Assembly (NCBI GenBank): GCA_900317155.1
Contig: ONFO01000006.1
Span: 56,064-120,063 of the forward strand
Length of the DNA stretch: 64,000 nt
From: an uncultured Bacteroidales bacterium
GTDB lineage: Bacteria; Bacteroidota; Bacteroidia; Bacteroidales; F082
Direction: 5' to 3'
Shown here in pieces: positions 17,900 through 25,576 of this stretch; the first letter of the stretch is position 1; every line of letters starts with the position of its first letter. The translations under genes were made by a program, and so were the position numbers. Below the pieces are notes generated by a model that had not been told where the DNA came from, made no database searches, and saw nothing but the letters and a program-made list of their open reading frames with translations.

Positions 17900-19855
17900 T
17901 CAATCCTCATCCTCGCCTTCCAACTTAAACCTAACACGGGATCGGATGTCTATGGGCACTTGCCGACTATCGACAAACTGCCATTCGTCAATCATGTAAC
18001 CGCCATTGCACTTGATGTTCAGCTCCACAGCGTCTTTGATGGAATACATCAAATCGTTAGTGCTGGTGAAGGAATATTCGCTGGGACAAAGGACAAAGAG
18101 CGTGTCGCGGCAAAGGTTGCACACTTCAAGCACTTCTTCGATGTCAGCGAGTTTCACCGTAAGGGTCGTCGGTTCAGCGTCATCGCTTTCTTCCATTGAG
18201 GGAACATCCTCTTCATATTCTTCATCGTCATCAATCAAATCTGGGTCGTCGTATTCCCCGAAAGCATCGAAGGTTGATTCAATTGCTTTTACCTCTTCAT
18301 CTGTTGGATAGCGCGTCAGTCCAGCAGTGGCTGCATTGAGCATATTGATACACATATTGAAGAACGCCAAGCCTTTGATGGGTTTCACATTGTATTTTTC
18401 GTCTTCGAGTACAAGTATTACCGTGCCGCGTATTTCCATGCCATGACCATAGAGGAGAGTGCCAGGCATGTTGTCGGGCAGGTCCTTGGCATAGCCGTCA
18501 CGGTCAACGGCCATAGCGATGTGGCAGCCTTTGTGCTCGCCACGGCACAGCACTTTGGTCATGCGGTTCAGCGGCTCGGAATAGTGCACCATGTCAACAC
18601 CACGGGCATCAATGATTTCAGCAAGGTCAAAGAGCGTGTCAAAGGTTTCCGTATCCACTTCAAAAGCATAGAAGAAACCTTGCGGATAAATCAAGAGCAC
18701 GCCCATGCTGTCGGGGTTTTCTTCTTCGGCTATGCTTTGTTCGTAATATTTCGGCAACCACATTTTCTCTATCTCTTCATCTTGCTTGGGCAACAGGTTA
18801 GCCGTATAGGCTCTAGCCACCTTTTCAAGAGCCTCAATGCTTATGACATCCATCCGCAATGACTGCAAATAGAGTTTGGTTAATTCACTTTGACTAATGC
18901 GCAACTCATTGGGAATGTTCTCATTGTTGTCGTGAATCATTGCAAGCAGTTCGAAACACAAATTATAGCCCAACTCACAACCGCGCTTGGCAATGCGTAT
19001 CGCCTCGGCGATATTGGCCTCGTAGCCCATTTGGCCTAAATACACATAGACAGCCAGTAAATAGCAGGCTCGTCGGTCGTAGTGTTCTACGGCATAGCGC
19101 AATCCTTGGTCCATCTCTTCGTGTAGTTCCTTTTGCTTCTCCTTAGGAAGAGCTTCAAACTCTTCAGAATCCATGAAGCTTGCCAAGGCCCTGTGACAGT
19201 TCACTGCGCCTTTGGCCATACCTTCTTCGGCAAACCTGCGGGAAAGGTTCTTGTCACCTTTTTCGTAATAGTGGTAGGCCAAAGAGTAGTAGCTCTCGGT
19301 ATTGCCCATTTCGATGGATTTCTGGTAGTACTTTAGTGCCTCGTCGTGTTCTAACTGCTCATGAGCCATGCCTAAAAGGTCCCAGTAGATGGGGTCGCAG
19401 TCGGGATGCTTCTCCAAATGTCTTTCCAATATGTCGGCAGCCTCCGCTGGGTCTTTCTTAAAACCATAATCTCCATAAATGGTATTGAAAAGTGTAAGGT
19501 ACTGCGCCAACTCGCTGCCTTCCGTTTGCGCCTTGTACATTAGGAAGCTATGCATCTCATGATTGGCCTTGTCCGTTTCCACTGTTCCGTCATAGTACAT
19601 CGGAGCCAAGGCAGCAAAGGCATCGGCCACGTAACCGTAGTTGGCAGCAAGGGTCAACTTCTCTTGTGCTTCTTTCAACGAGTTACCGTCAGGATTGGCG
19701 AAGTAAAGCCATCGGCCATAGCCGTAGCATGCATAGTAATCGTCGCTGTTCTTCATGCGTTCCACCATCTCTGGCGAGATGTCCAACGTACGCCAGCGGG
19801 TAAGGAAATGTTGCAGGAACTCACGGTCGTGGGTGATTTCGAATGTCGTTTCCAT
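17900..19855 (-). CDS. Sel1/TPR-repeat protein with DUF3846-like C-terminal domain (copy 2)
   Basis: The 651-residue protein opens with ITHDREFLQHF and a YACYGYGRWL segment shared with its neighbour. Sel1-like and TPR-like helical repeats follow over about 40-350 (for example AEAIRIAKRGCELGY and ALKYYQKSIEMGN). At about 385-490 comes a beta-rich domain with LIYPQGFFYAFEVD, LPDNMPG and GMEIRGTVILVLE segments that looks like DUF3846. An acidic linker and a unique tail of about 90 residues end the protein. Sel1 repeats usually mediate protein-protein contacts, so a scaffold role is plausible. It is paralogous to the product of 19891-21795, 35 bases upstream. Confidence 0.72.
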   Translation of the reverse strand: METTFEITHDREFLQHFLTRWRTLDISPEMVERMKNSDDYYACYGYGRWLYFANPDGNSLKEAQEKLTLAANYGYVADAFAALAPMYYDGTVETDKANHEMHSFLMYKAQTEGSELAQYLTLFNTIYGDYGFKKDPAEAADILERHLEKHPDCDPIYWDLLGMAHEQLEHDEALKYYQKSIEMGNTESYYSLAYHYYEKGDKNLSRRFAEEGMAKGAVNCHRALASFMDSEEFEALPKEKQKELHEEMDQGLRYAVEHYDRRACYLLAVYVYLGQMGYEANIAEAIRIAKRGCELGYNLCFELLAMIHDNNENIPNELRISQSELTKLYLQSLRMDVISIEALEKVARAYTANLLPKQDEEIEKMWLPKYYEQSIAEEENPDSMGVLLIYPQGFFYAFEVDTETFDTLFDLAEIIDARGVDMVHYSEPLNRMTKVLCRGEHKGCHIAMAVDRDGYAKDLPDNMPGTLLYGHGMEIRGTVILVLEDEKYNVKPIKGLAFFNMCINMLNAATAGLTRYPTDEEVKAIESTFDAFGEYDDPDLIDDDEEYEEDVPSMEESDDAEPTTLTVKLADIEEVLEVCNLCRDTLFVLCPSEYSFTSTNDLMYSIKDAVELNIKCNGGYMIDEWQFVDSRQVPIDIRSRVRFKLEGEDED

Positions 19856-19890
19856 AGAGCTTTGTTTGTATTTAGTATTCTGGTCTGTTG

Positions 19891-21795
19891 TTAAACGTAC
19901 GCGTCATATCGGCCGTCGTCGTCTTCGAAGTCGTCGTCGGTGTATAGGTGGCCTCCCACGAAGTCGTAAATCTCATCAAAGACCGCGGTGATGTCATCGT
20001 AATAAGTGAAGCTGTATACAGGCCGGAAGCCGCTGTCATTGCAATCCATCGGATGAAACTCACCTTCAAGGGCAATGACCACGGAGCCGCGCATTTCGAT
20101 GCCGTTGTTCAGTTGGGTTGCCACGGGGTTGACTTTGAGTCCTTTCTTTTCGGCGTCAAGGTCATAAAACATGGCAACGTTCATTCCATCGCCTAAATCC
20201 ACAGTCTTGGTGATGTCGCGCAACGGCTGGGCAAACATCACATCACGCGTGTCATCGGCGCCAATCAACTGACCTATTTCCTTGAACGGATCCATGAAAT
20301 AGAACTTGGAAATATCGACTTCCAAATATTCGGCATAGCCATCAGGATGAATGATAAGCACCGTGGGATCCATCTTGTCCTTCACGAGGTTAGGAAGCGG
20401 CTTGATGTATTTGGGCAGCCATTCGCGGCGTATCTCTTCTTGAATGGCTTCTTCGGGATAGAGACCTTTATTGTAGGCTTTCACCACTTTTGCAAGTTGG
20501 TCTTCATCATCATATCGCAAGGCTTCGAGACGCATGTAGGCAATCTGTTTGTCATCGAGTTTAAAGCCTTTAGGGGTCTCGTCATCCTGCATATCAATAA
20601 TCAGGCCACAGGCACTGGCATCACAGAGGCGGTAGCCTTCATGGGCATATTTGAAAGCCTTGTTGAGGTCACGCTTGAAGCCAAGCTCACCATGATAGTA
20701 GTTGTATGCGAGAAAGTAGGCACAAAGACCCTCGCCCAACTGTATGCCACGTTCCAGCCTTTTGTTGACTTCGCGTTTCAGTTCGCGTTGTTTCGTCAGA
20801 CTCAACTTATAAAACTCATCCTCCTCCATGTCGGCATCGAGGATGCAACAAAGGGCGCAGTCTTGTTCAATGCCTTCAAGCATCAGTTTACGGTAGGTGT
20901 CGGTGTCGCCTTCGTCCTTATAGATCAGGGCGAGATAGAAATAGGCCTTTTCTACATGCTGCTCAATGGCTTTATGATACATTTTCTTGGCATTTTCCAC
21001 GTCATCCAAAGTCTCGTAGGCGAAGCCCATGATGCTATACCAGGATGGGTTAAGGTCCATATCGGTGGCTATGCGTTGCTTTATCTCTTCAAGCACACGT
21101 TCAGGTTCCTTGTTGGCGTTGAAGCCTGCAATACGATTGCGGGCTTGAAGCATGGCGGCGAACTCGCTGCCTTTTTCGACGGCCTCGTCGCGCAGCTTGG
21201 CGGCGAGTTGTGAGTCCATGATGCCACCGAGGCCATTACACCACAGCAACGATTCACCCATCAGTGCATCGGCACAGCCTCCTTCGGCAGCCTTTGCATA
21301 AAGGTCGAAAGCCATTTTGATGTCATCGACGTTACGGTTGTTGACGGCAAGCCAGCTGGCGTAACCATACATGGCGTAGGGATCATTGGAGTTGCTCAGC
21401 ACCTCAATGTCAGCATCGGTAAGCCTCATAATCTGGCTATTCGTACTGAAACGGCGGAGGAAGGAGAGATCATGGCTGATATCAATGGCCTCCACCACAC
21501 CGGCCCAGAGCTGGAAGTTCGTGTAGTCACGACCTGCTTCAGCCAGTTTTGAGAAATGGCTGCCTTTGAAGTCGGGCAGGCGCACCGTCGTGCCAGCTGA
21601 CTGCAAGGTGACACCTTTTTCGTCAATGCCGACCAATTTGACGGAAGGCAAAATGCTGAAAGGATCGTTGTAGCCTATGTTCTGACCTACCTTAAGGTCT
21701 TTTATCAACATTTCTGTTCGTTCGAAATAGTGATCTCTACAGCCTGGATCGCTGGGCGAATAGTCCACGTCAATGATTAGTTTGTACCAACTCAT
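19891..21795 (-). CDS. Sel1/TPR-repeat protein with DUF3846-like C-terminal domain (copy 1)
   Basis: The 634-residue protein is the first gene of the block. A beta-rich N-terminal domain of about 100 residues is absent from its paralogue. The shared ISHDLSFLRRF and YAMYGYASWL segments follow, then Sel1/TPR-like repeats (about 130-430; for example AFDLYAKAAEGGCADAL and AFKYAHEGYRLCDA). Next is the DUF3846-like domain (about 480-590; LIIHPDGYAEYLEVD and GIEMRGSVVIALEGE) and an acidic tail (YTDDDFEDDDGRYD). No signal peptide is seen, so a cytoplasmic scaffold is the simplest reading. I found no perfect TAnnTTTG element directly upstream, so the promoter of the ten-gene block is unresolved. Confidence 0.72.
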   Translation of the reverse strand: MSWYKLIIDVDYSPSDPGCRDHYFERTEMLIKDLKVGQNIGYNDPFSILPSVKLVGIDEKGVTLQSAGTTVRLPDFKGSHFSKLAEAGRDYTNFQLWAGVVEAIDISHDLSFLRRFSTNSQIMRLTDADIEVLSNSNDPYAMYGYASWLAVNNRNVDDIKMAFDLYAKAAEGGCADALMGESLLWCNGLGGIMDSQLAAKLRDEAVEKGSEFAAMLQARNRIAGFNANKEPERVLEEIKQRIATDMDLNPSWYSIMGFAYETLDDVENAKKMYHKAIEQHVEKAYFYLALIYKDEGDTDTYRKLMLEGIEQDCALCCILDADMEEDEFYKLSLTKQRELKREVNKRLERGIQLGEGLCAYFLAYNYYHGELGFKRDLNKAFKYAHEGYRLCDASACGLIIDMQDDETPKGFKLDDKQIAYMRLEALRYDDEDQLAKVVKAYNKGLYPEEAIQEEIRREWLPKYIKPLPNLVKDKMDPTVLIIHPDGYAEYLEVDISKFYFMDPFKEIGQLIGADDTRDVMFAQPLRDITKTVDLGDGMNVAMFYDLDAEKKGLKVNPVATQLNNGIEMRGSVVIALEGEFHPMDCNDSGFRPVYSFTYYDDITAVFDEIYDFVGGHLYTDDDFEDDDGRYDAYV

Positions 21796-21887
21796 GCTAT
21801 TTTTTGTTTACTTTTTTATGATTGAATTATGTCAGAGTACGAAAAGCAAAATTCACCAAAATCACGCGCTTTCCTTGTTCACTCAGC

Positions 21888-21960
21888 AAAAAACCAGTTT
21901 GCAATGCGTAAAAACTACCGATTGTTTCTTCATTGCGTAAAAAACCGATTTGCAAAGCGT
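21888..21960. repeat. Short direct repeats upstream of the ten-gene block
   Basis: Two 22-base near-copies at 21888-21909 and 21939-21960 share AAAAAACC, GTTTGCAA/ATTTGCAA and GCGT; they match at 19 of 22 positions by eye. A degenerate third GCGTAAAAA unit lies between and another follows at 21957. The start-to-start distance is 51 bases. They lie 93-165 bases upstream of the first island gene. They could be operator sites or decayed border sequence. The rest of 21796-22027 holds no gene I can support. Confidence 0.5.
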
Positions 21961-22027
21961 AAAAAACCGGCGATGCACCTTGGGGTGGTGTTCTGCCCTC
22001 CTGTTTGGGGTGGTGTGGTTATTGAAA

Positions 22028-22171
22028 TTGCGACTCTTCGAGATTCTGAATACGAAAGCAAAGACCGTAAAAACCGATTCTGACTTTGAGAAAAAGCGCA
22101 AACCAGCTGTCTACGCCACACAGAGAGGTTTTGGAGCGGTTTTGAAGACCATGAATGATTTGACAATTTGA
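22028..22171 (+). pseudogene. recX 3'-end remnant (duplicate)
   Basis: In one frame this stretch encodes a segment clearly homologous to the C-terminus of RecX at 4314-4793. The shared core is TKAKT-(V/I)-K-x-DSDFEKKRK followed by A-x-YA-x-Q-x-GF. By eye, 25 of 35 residues before the first gap are identical. DNA similarity is also visible from CGACTC at 22031 to the terminal stop at 22169-22171. No upstream recX sequence accompanies it, so it is a 5'-truncated fragment. It has the same orientation as intact recX, making the pair a direct repeat around the 17-kb block. The lytTR promoter starts within its last codons. Confidence 0.82.
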
Positions 22172-22189
22172 CAAGTTTTCGTATCTTTG
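22159..22189 (+). promoter_or_regulatory. Bacteroidota promoter of the LytTR gene
   Basis: A -33 TTTG (22159-22162), 19 bases of spacing and a -7 TATCTTTG (22182-22189) match the Bacteroidota consensus in full. Transcription would start close to 22196-22200. A GTG at 22200 would then be nearly leaderless, so the ATG at 22212 is more likely the start codon. Confidence 0.8.
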
Positions 22190-22211
22190 CCGCACTTTTG
22201 TGAGCAACACT

Positions 22212-23090
22212 ATGAAATTCCCAAAACGCCTGATAACGCAAACGCCTGAGTGCCTGACTGAACCCGTCGGGCAGGTGCTCAACGTAATCATCTCTGCATT
22301 GTTTGCGTTGGTGTTTCTGACGGCATACGTCCCTTTCTCGGAAACGGCATGGTTCCAAGTGGGAAGAGGACACTATTTCTTCATCACTGCTGCTTTTGTA
22401 GGTGCAGGCACTATGTTTCTGGTCCTCAGCCGAATGCTGATGAACTGGGTCATCCGAAAGAGCCGGCATTTCCCCTTTTGGTTCTATCTCCTATGGCTTT
22501 TCCTTGAAATCATGATCATCGCGGTGTGCCACACCTTAATCTCCTATTTTGAAATTAGAGCTACCGACCATAGTTTCGGCTATCTCTATGCCAAAAGTGT
22601 TCTCATCACCTTAACTGCCTTGGGGGTACCTTACACCGTTACCATATTGTCCATCTTGCTGAAAGACACGCGACAACGCCTTATGCTCACCAAAAGCGAC
22701 ACGGTGGAATCGGACGACGAGGTGATGCCCGAACACACCGAAATCATCAACCTGATGGACAACAACGGCAATCTGAAGCTGTCTGTCAAGCTCGACAACC
22801 TCTATTACATCAAGGCAGAGGATAACTACATCAACGTGTTCTACCAACGTAGCGGCACCATCGCGAGCTATATGCTCCGTTGCAAGATGCAGACCATCGC
22901 CGACAACTGTGTGGATTCCAGCAGTCTGATGCGCTGCCATCGTTCTTATATCGTCAATATAAAAAAGGTGAGCGTGCTACACAACGAGACCGACGGCTTC
23001 GTCATCGACTTCGAGCGCGAAGGATTGGAGGCCATTCCTGTTTCAAAGACCTATTCTGCGAAAGTGTTGGAGGCGTTTAATAAGAAGTAA
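22212..23090 (+). CDS. Membrane-anchored LytTR transcription regulator
   Basis: The 292-residue protein has four predicted membrane helices in its first 150 residues and a C-terminal LytTR DNA-binding domain (about 185-290). LytTR marks are the YYIKAEDNYINVFY strand pair, SSLMRCHRSYIVNIKKV, and IPVSKTYSAKVL near the end. There is no receiver or kinase domain. This architecture is common in Bacteroidota and suggests direct sensing by the membrane part. The gene has its own consensus promoter and is not co-directional with the kinase block, so regulating that block is possible but unproven. The alternative start is GTG at 22200, adding four residues. Confidence 0.88.
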   Translation: MKFPKRLITQTPECLTEPVGQVLNVIISALFALVFLTAYVPFSETAWFQVGRGHYFFITAAFVGAGTMFLVLSRMLMNWVIRKSRHFPFWFYLLWLFLEIMIIAVCHTLISYFEIRATDHSFGYLYAKSVLITLTALGVPYTVTILSILLKDTRQRLMLTKSDTVESDDEVMPEHTEIINLMDNNGNLKLSVKLDNLYYIKAEDNYINVFYQRSGTIASYMLRCKMQTIADNCVDSSSLMRCHRSYIVNIKKVSVLHNETDGFVIDFEREGLEAIPVSKTYSAKVLEAFNKK

Positions 23091-23125
23091 AAATTCAAAC
23101 CAGCCAGAAACGTAATTTTTTGATT

Positions 23126-23163
23126 GATTCGGCTAAATAATATAGTATTTATTCAGCCAAATC
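23126..23163. promoter_or_regulatory. Inverted repeat upstream of the DUF234 ATPase gene
   Basis: An imperfect palindrome has arms GATTCGGCTAAATAA (23126-23140) and TTTATTCAGCCAAATC (23148-23163). A further GGCCAAATTAA lies at 23185-23195. The palindrome sits just upstream of the -7 box at 23176 and could be an operator or an RNA hairpin. The binder is unknown. Confidence 0.5.
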
Positions 23164-23175
23164 AAACATTTTTTC

Positions 23176-23183
23176 TATATTTG
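23176..23183 (+). promoter_or_regulatory. -7 promoter element of the DUF234 ATPase gene
   Basis: TATATTTG fits TAnnTTTG and is 18 bases upstream of the ATG at 23202. No clear TTTG -33 box is at the standard distance; the inverted repeat occupies that place. Confidence 0.6.
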
Positions 23184-23201
23184 CGGCCAAATTAAGCATC
23201 A

Positions 23202-24641
23202 ATGGAGAATCTTATCGGAAGAAAACAAGAGACACAAGAACTTAAAAACCTGTATAATAGCAAGAAGCCTGAGTTCGTGGCCATCTATGGTCGCCGTCGT
23301 GTGGGTAAAACCTTCCTCATCAAGGAACTTTTTCAAGACAAGATGACCTTTTATCACAGCGGCCTTTCGCCTTTCGACAAGAAACGCAAAATTGGTATCA
23401 AAGATCAGTTGGAAGCATTCTATTCAAGCCTGACAACGTGTGGCATGAGCGAAGACCATTGCCCTAGTTCGTGGGCAGAAGCCTTCCTCATGTTGGGTCG
23501 TTTCCTTGACAGTATCAAAGACGGCACTCGACAACTGATTTTCATCGATGAACTGCCGTGGATGGACACGCCCCGTTCAAAGTTCATGGTGGCCTTCGAA
23601 CATTTTTGGAACTCTTGGGGAGCATGGCGCAACCATGTGATGCTCATTGTTTGTGGCAGCGCAACTTCGTGGATGCTTGACAATCTCATCAATAATAAAG
23701 GTGGTCTTTATGACCGCTTGACATGGCAAATCAAGCTTTCGCCTTTCACTCTCGGCGAATGCAAGGCTTTTTTCGAAGCGAAAAACATCCCCATGTCGGC
23801 TTATGACCTTGTGGAAGCCTACATGATTCTTGGTGGCATACCTTACTATATGAACTACTTCCAGAAAGGCAAAAGCCTCGCGCAAAACATTGACTCCCTT
23901 TTTTTTGGCTCTAATCCCAAACTAAGCATGGAGTTTGACCGACTTTTCGGTTCTTTGTTCACCAAACCCGATGAATTCAAAGCGGTGGTACGGCAACTCT
24001 CGAAACGACACACTGGCTATACCCGTGAGGAGTTGGCAAAACAACTCGGAATCAATGCGGGAGGAAGTTTTTCAAAGACTCTTGAATCGCTTATGGCCAG
24101 CGACTTTATTACAAACTATCACCCTTTCGGGAAAAGCAAGAAAGAAATCAGGTATAAACTCACCGACAGTTTCTGCCAATTCTACCTGACCTTCATCGAC
24201 GGACAATCCATCACCGATACTGCCTATTGGCAACACAACCAAAACAAGGCCCAACTCAATGTCTGGAGGGGTATCACTTTCGAGCAGGTCTGTTTCAACC
24301 ACACCGGCCAAATCAAGAGAGCTTTAGGAGTCGAAAACGTGGTTTCTTCCGAATCAGCTTGGATTGTGCGCGGGGATGAGAACCACAATGGGGCACAAAT
24401 CGACATGTTGATTATCAGGGATGACCGCGTTGTCAACCTTTGCGAAATGAAATTCTTGTCGAAAGAATACGAGCCGCAGGCGGACGACGACACAAAACTG
24501 AGAGCCCGCATCGCTACATTACAAGAATACCTTTCGCCCAAGCAGACCATTCATCTGACTTTAGTCACCACCGTCGGCCTCAAGCATAACATCCACAGTG
24601 GAATATTCCAACAAATCGTGACCATTGATAGTTTGTTTTAA
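23202..24641 (+). CDS. Archaeal-type P-loop ATPase with DUF234 / PD-(D/E)XK-like C-terminus
   Basis: The 479-residue protein has the ATPase_2/DUF234 layout. The N-terminus MENLIGRKQETQEL leads to a Walker A in YGRRRVGKTFL at about residues 29-39. A Walker B (LIFIDELPW) lies near 108-116. A winged-helix region follows. The C-terminal domain contains the motif IDMLIIRDDRVVNLCEMKF (about 397-415), like a PD-(D/E)XK nuclease core with Asp and Glu-x-Lys. Such proteins are common in Bacteroidota genomes and their role is unsettled. Nuclease activity is inferred only from the motif. Single gene with its own promoter and palindrome. Confidence 0.85.
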   Translation: MENLIGRKQETQELKNLYNSKKPEFVAIYGRRRVGKTFLIKELFQDKMTFYHSGLSPFDKKRKIGIKDQLEAFYSSLTTCGMSEDHCPSSWAEAFLMLGRFLDSIKDGTRQLIFIDELPWMDTPRSKFMVAFEHFWNSWGAWRNHVMLIVCGSATSWMLDNLINNKGGLYDRLTWQIKLSPFTLGECKAFFEAKNIPMSAYDLVEAYMILGGIPYYMNYFQKGKSLAQNIDSLFFGSNPKLSMEFDRLFGSLFTKPDEFKAVVRQLSKRHTGYTREELAKQLGINAGGSFSKTLESLMASDFITNYHPFGKSKKEIRYKLTDSFCQFYLTFIDGQSITDTAYWQHNQNKAQLNVWRGITFEQVCFNHTGQIKRALGVENVVSSESAWIVRGDENHNGAQIDMLIIRDDRVVNLCEMKFLSKEYEPQADDDTKLRARIATLQEYLSPKQTIHLTLVTTVGLKHNIHSGIFQQIVTIDSLF

Positions 24642-24647
24642 ACAGAA

Positions 24648-24670
24648 AAGCCTCGCAAAATGCGAGGCTT
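24648..24670. terminator. Bidirectional terminator hairpin
   Basis: Stem AAGCCTCGCA / TGCGAGGCTT with an AAA loop, between the convergent ATPase gene (+) and fabG (-). The ten-base stem is perfect. T/C-rich sequence follows on the plus side, and A-rich flank gives a T run for minus-strand transcripts. Confidence 0.8.
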
Positions 24671-24702
24671 CCTTTCTGCTATCGTTTTCAAAATATATAA
24701 GC

Positions 24703-25449
24703 TTAGCAATTCATACCACCGCAGCAGTGAATCACCTGACCCGTGACATACGAGCTGAGATCGGAGGCGAGGAAGAGGGCCACATTGGCCACATCCTCGG
24801 GCGTGCCGCCGCGACGCAGCGGAATCAGGCTTTCCCATTGTTTGCGGACGTCCTCGGGCAGGGCGTTGGTCATGGCTGTGATGATGAAGCCAGGAGCGAT
24901 GGCGTTGTGGCGGATGTTGCGCACGCCCATCTCCTTGGCTGCACTTTTGGTGAAGCCGATGATACCAGCCTTCGAAGCGCTATAGTTGCACTGGTTGGCA
25001 TTGCCCGACACGCCCACCACGGAGCTCATGTTGATGACACTACCACCAGCCTGCTTCCACATGACAGGTTGCACAGCCTTGGTGAAGTTGAACACCGACT
25101 TGAGGTTGACGTTGATGACGGAATCCCACTGTTCCTCGGTCATGCGCTTCAGCGCAGTGTCCTTGGTGATACCTGCATTGTTGACGAGGATGTCAATGCG
25201 GCCAAAATCCTTGACGATTTCGTCCACCACTTGGTGCGTCTCCTCAAAGTTGGCGGCGTTGGAGGCATAAGCCTTGACTTTCACGCCAAGAGCAGCCAGT
25301 TCCTTTTCCGTTTCCATGACGACATCGTTCAAGGCGATATCGGTGAAGGCGATGTTGCAACCTTCCTGGGCAAAACGCAGGGCGATGGCCTTGCCAATGC
25401 CACGACCGGCTCCCGTAATCAGAGCCACTTTATTGTCTAATAATCCCAT
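24703..25449 (-). CDS. fabG: 3-oxoacyl-[acyl-carrier-protein] reductase FabG
   Basis: The 248-residue protein is a classical short-chain dehydrogenase. It has the NADP-binding ITGAGRGIGKAIA near residue 10, NNAGITKD near 90, catalytic Ser in INMSSVVG and the Tyr/Lys pair in YSASK, and the FabG-like NAIAPGFI. It reduces 3-oxoacyl-ACP in the fatty acid elongation cycle. ATG at 25449 is chosen over a TTG at 25458. It is the distal gene of the fabH-F-Z-ACP-G cluster, about 125 bases after acpP; those bases are AT-rich short repeats plus an imperfect GTCATGGTCA/TGACCATGA repeat region. The genomic cluster supports fatty acid synthesis over another SDR function. Confidence 0.9.
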   Translation of the reverse strand: MGLLDNKVALITGAGRGIGKAIALRFAQEGCNIAFTDIALNDVVMETEKELAALGVKVKAYASNAANFEETHQVVDEIVKDFGRIDILVNNAGITKDTALKRMTEEQWDSVINVNLKSVFNFTKAVQPVMWKQAGGSVINMSSVVGVSGNANQCNYSASKAGIIGFTKSAAKEMGVRNIRHNAIAPGFIITAMTNALPEDVRKQWESLIPLRRGGTPEDVANVALFLASDLSSYVTGQVIHCCGGMNC

Positions 25450-25451
25450 AA

Positions 25452-25576
25452 TATTCAAGATTTAAAGATTTAAAATTTGAGATTGTTTTCAATTTTTTGA
25501 CCATGACTTGTGACCATGACGATGACTGCTTTCATCCAAGTTGAAGCGGTCATAGTCATTGTCACAGGTCATAGTC
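25452..25576. repeat. AT-rich heptad repeats and palindromic repeat between acpP and fabG
   Basis: Runs of ATTCAAGATTTAAAG-like units (25452-25482) are followed by a region where TGACCATGACTTGTGACCATGAC and TCATAGTCATTGTCACAGGTCATAG motifs recur as direct and inverted copies (25498-25576). No gene is visible. The inverted parts could fold in the mRNA. Confidence 0.5.

Noticed and set aside
20347-21213. A 288-codon plus-strand open frame opposite the Sel1 gene
   Set aside because: Antisense shadow; Sel1 repeats on the other strand explain the coding bias.
4790-21795. The island as a type VI secretion cluster (which can carry kinase, PP2C and FHA genes)
   Set aside because: No tube, sheath, baseplate, TssM/TssL or ClpV-like gene is present; the AAA+ protein is of CbbX type.
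4790-21795. The island as a TerY-P (kinase/PP2C/vWA) tellurium-type module
   Set aside because: No vWA or Ter-family protein is encoded; only the kinase and phosphatase are shared.
21950-22171. A 73-codon open frame
   Set aside because: Only its C-terminal part resembles RecX and the upstream part has no support. It is better read as a truncated recX fragment than as a gene.
4790-22171. The island as an integrative element with its own integrase
   Set aside because: No integrase, relaxase or transposase gene is seen; only the repeated recX end hints at past insertion.
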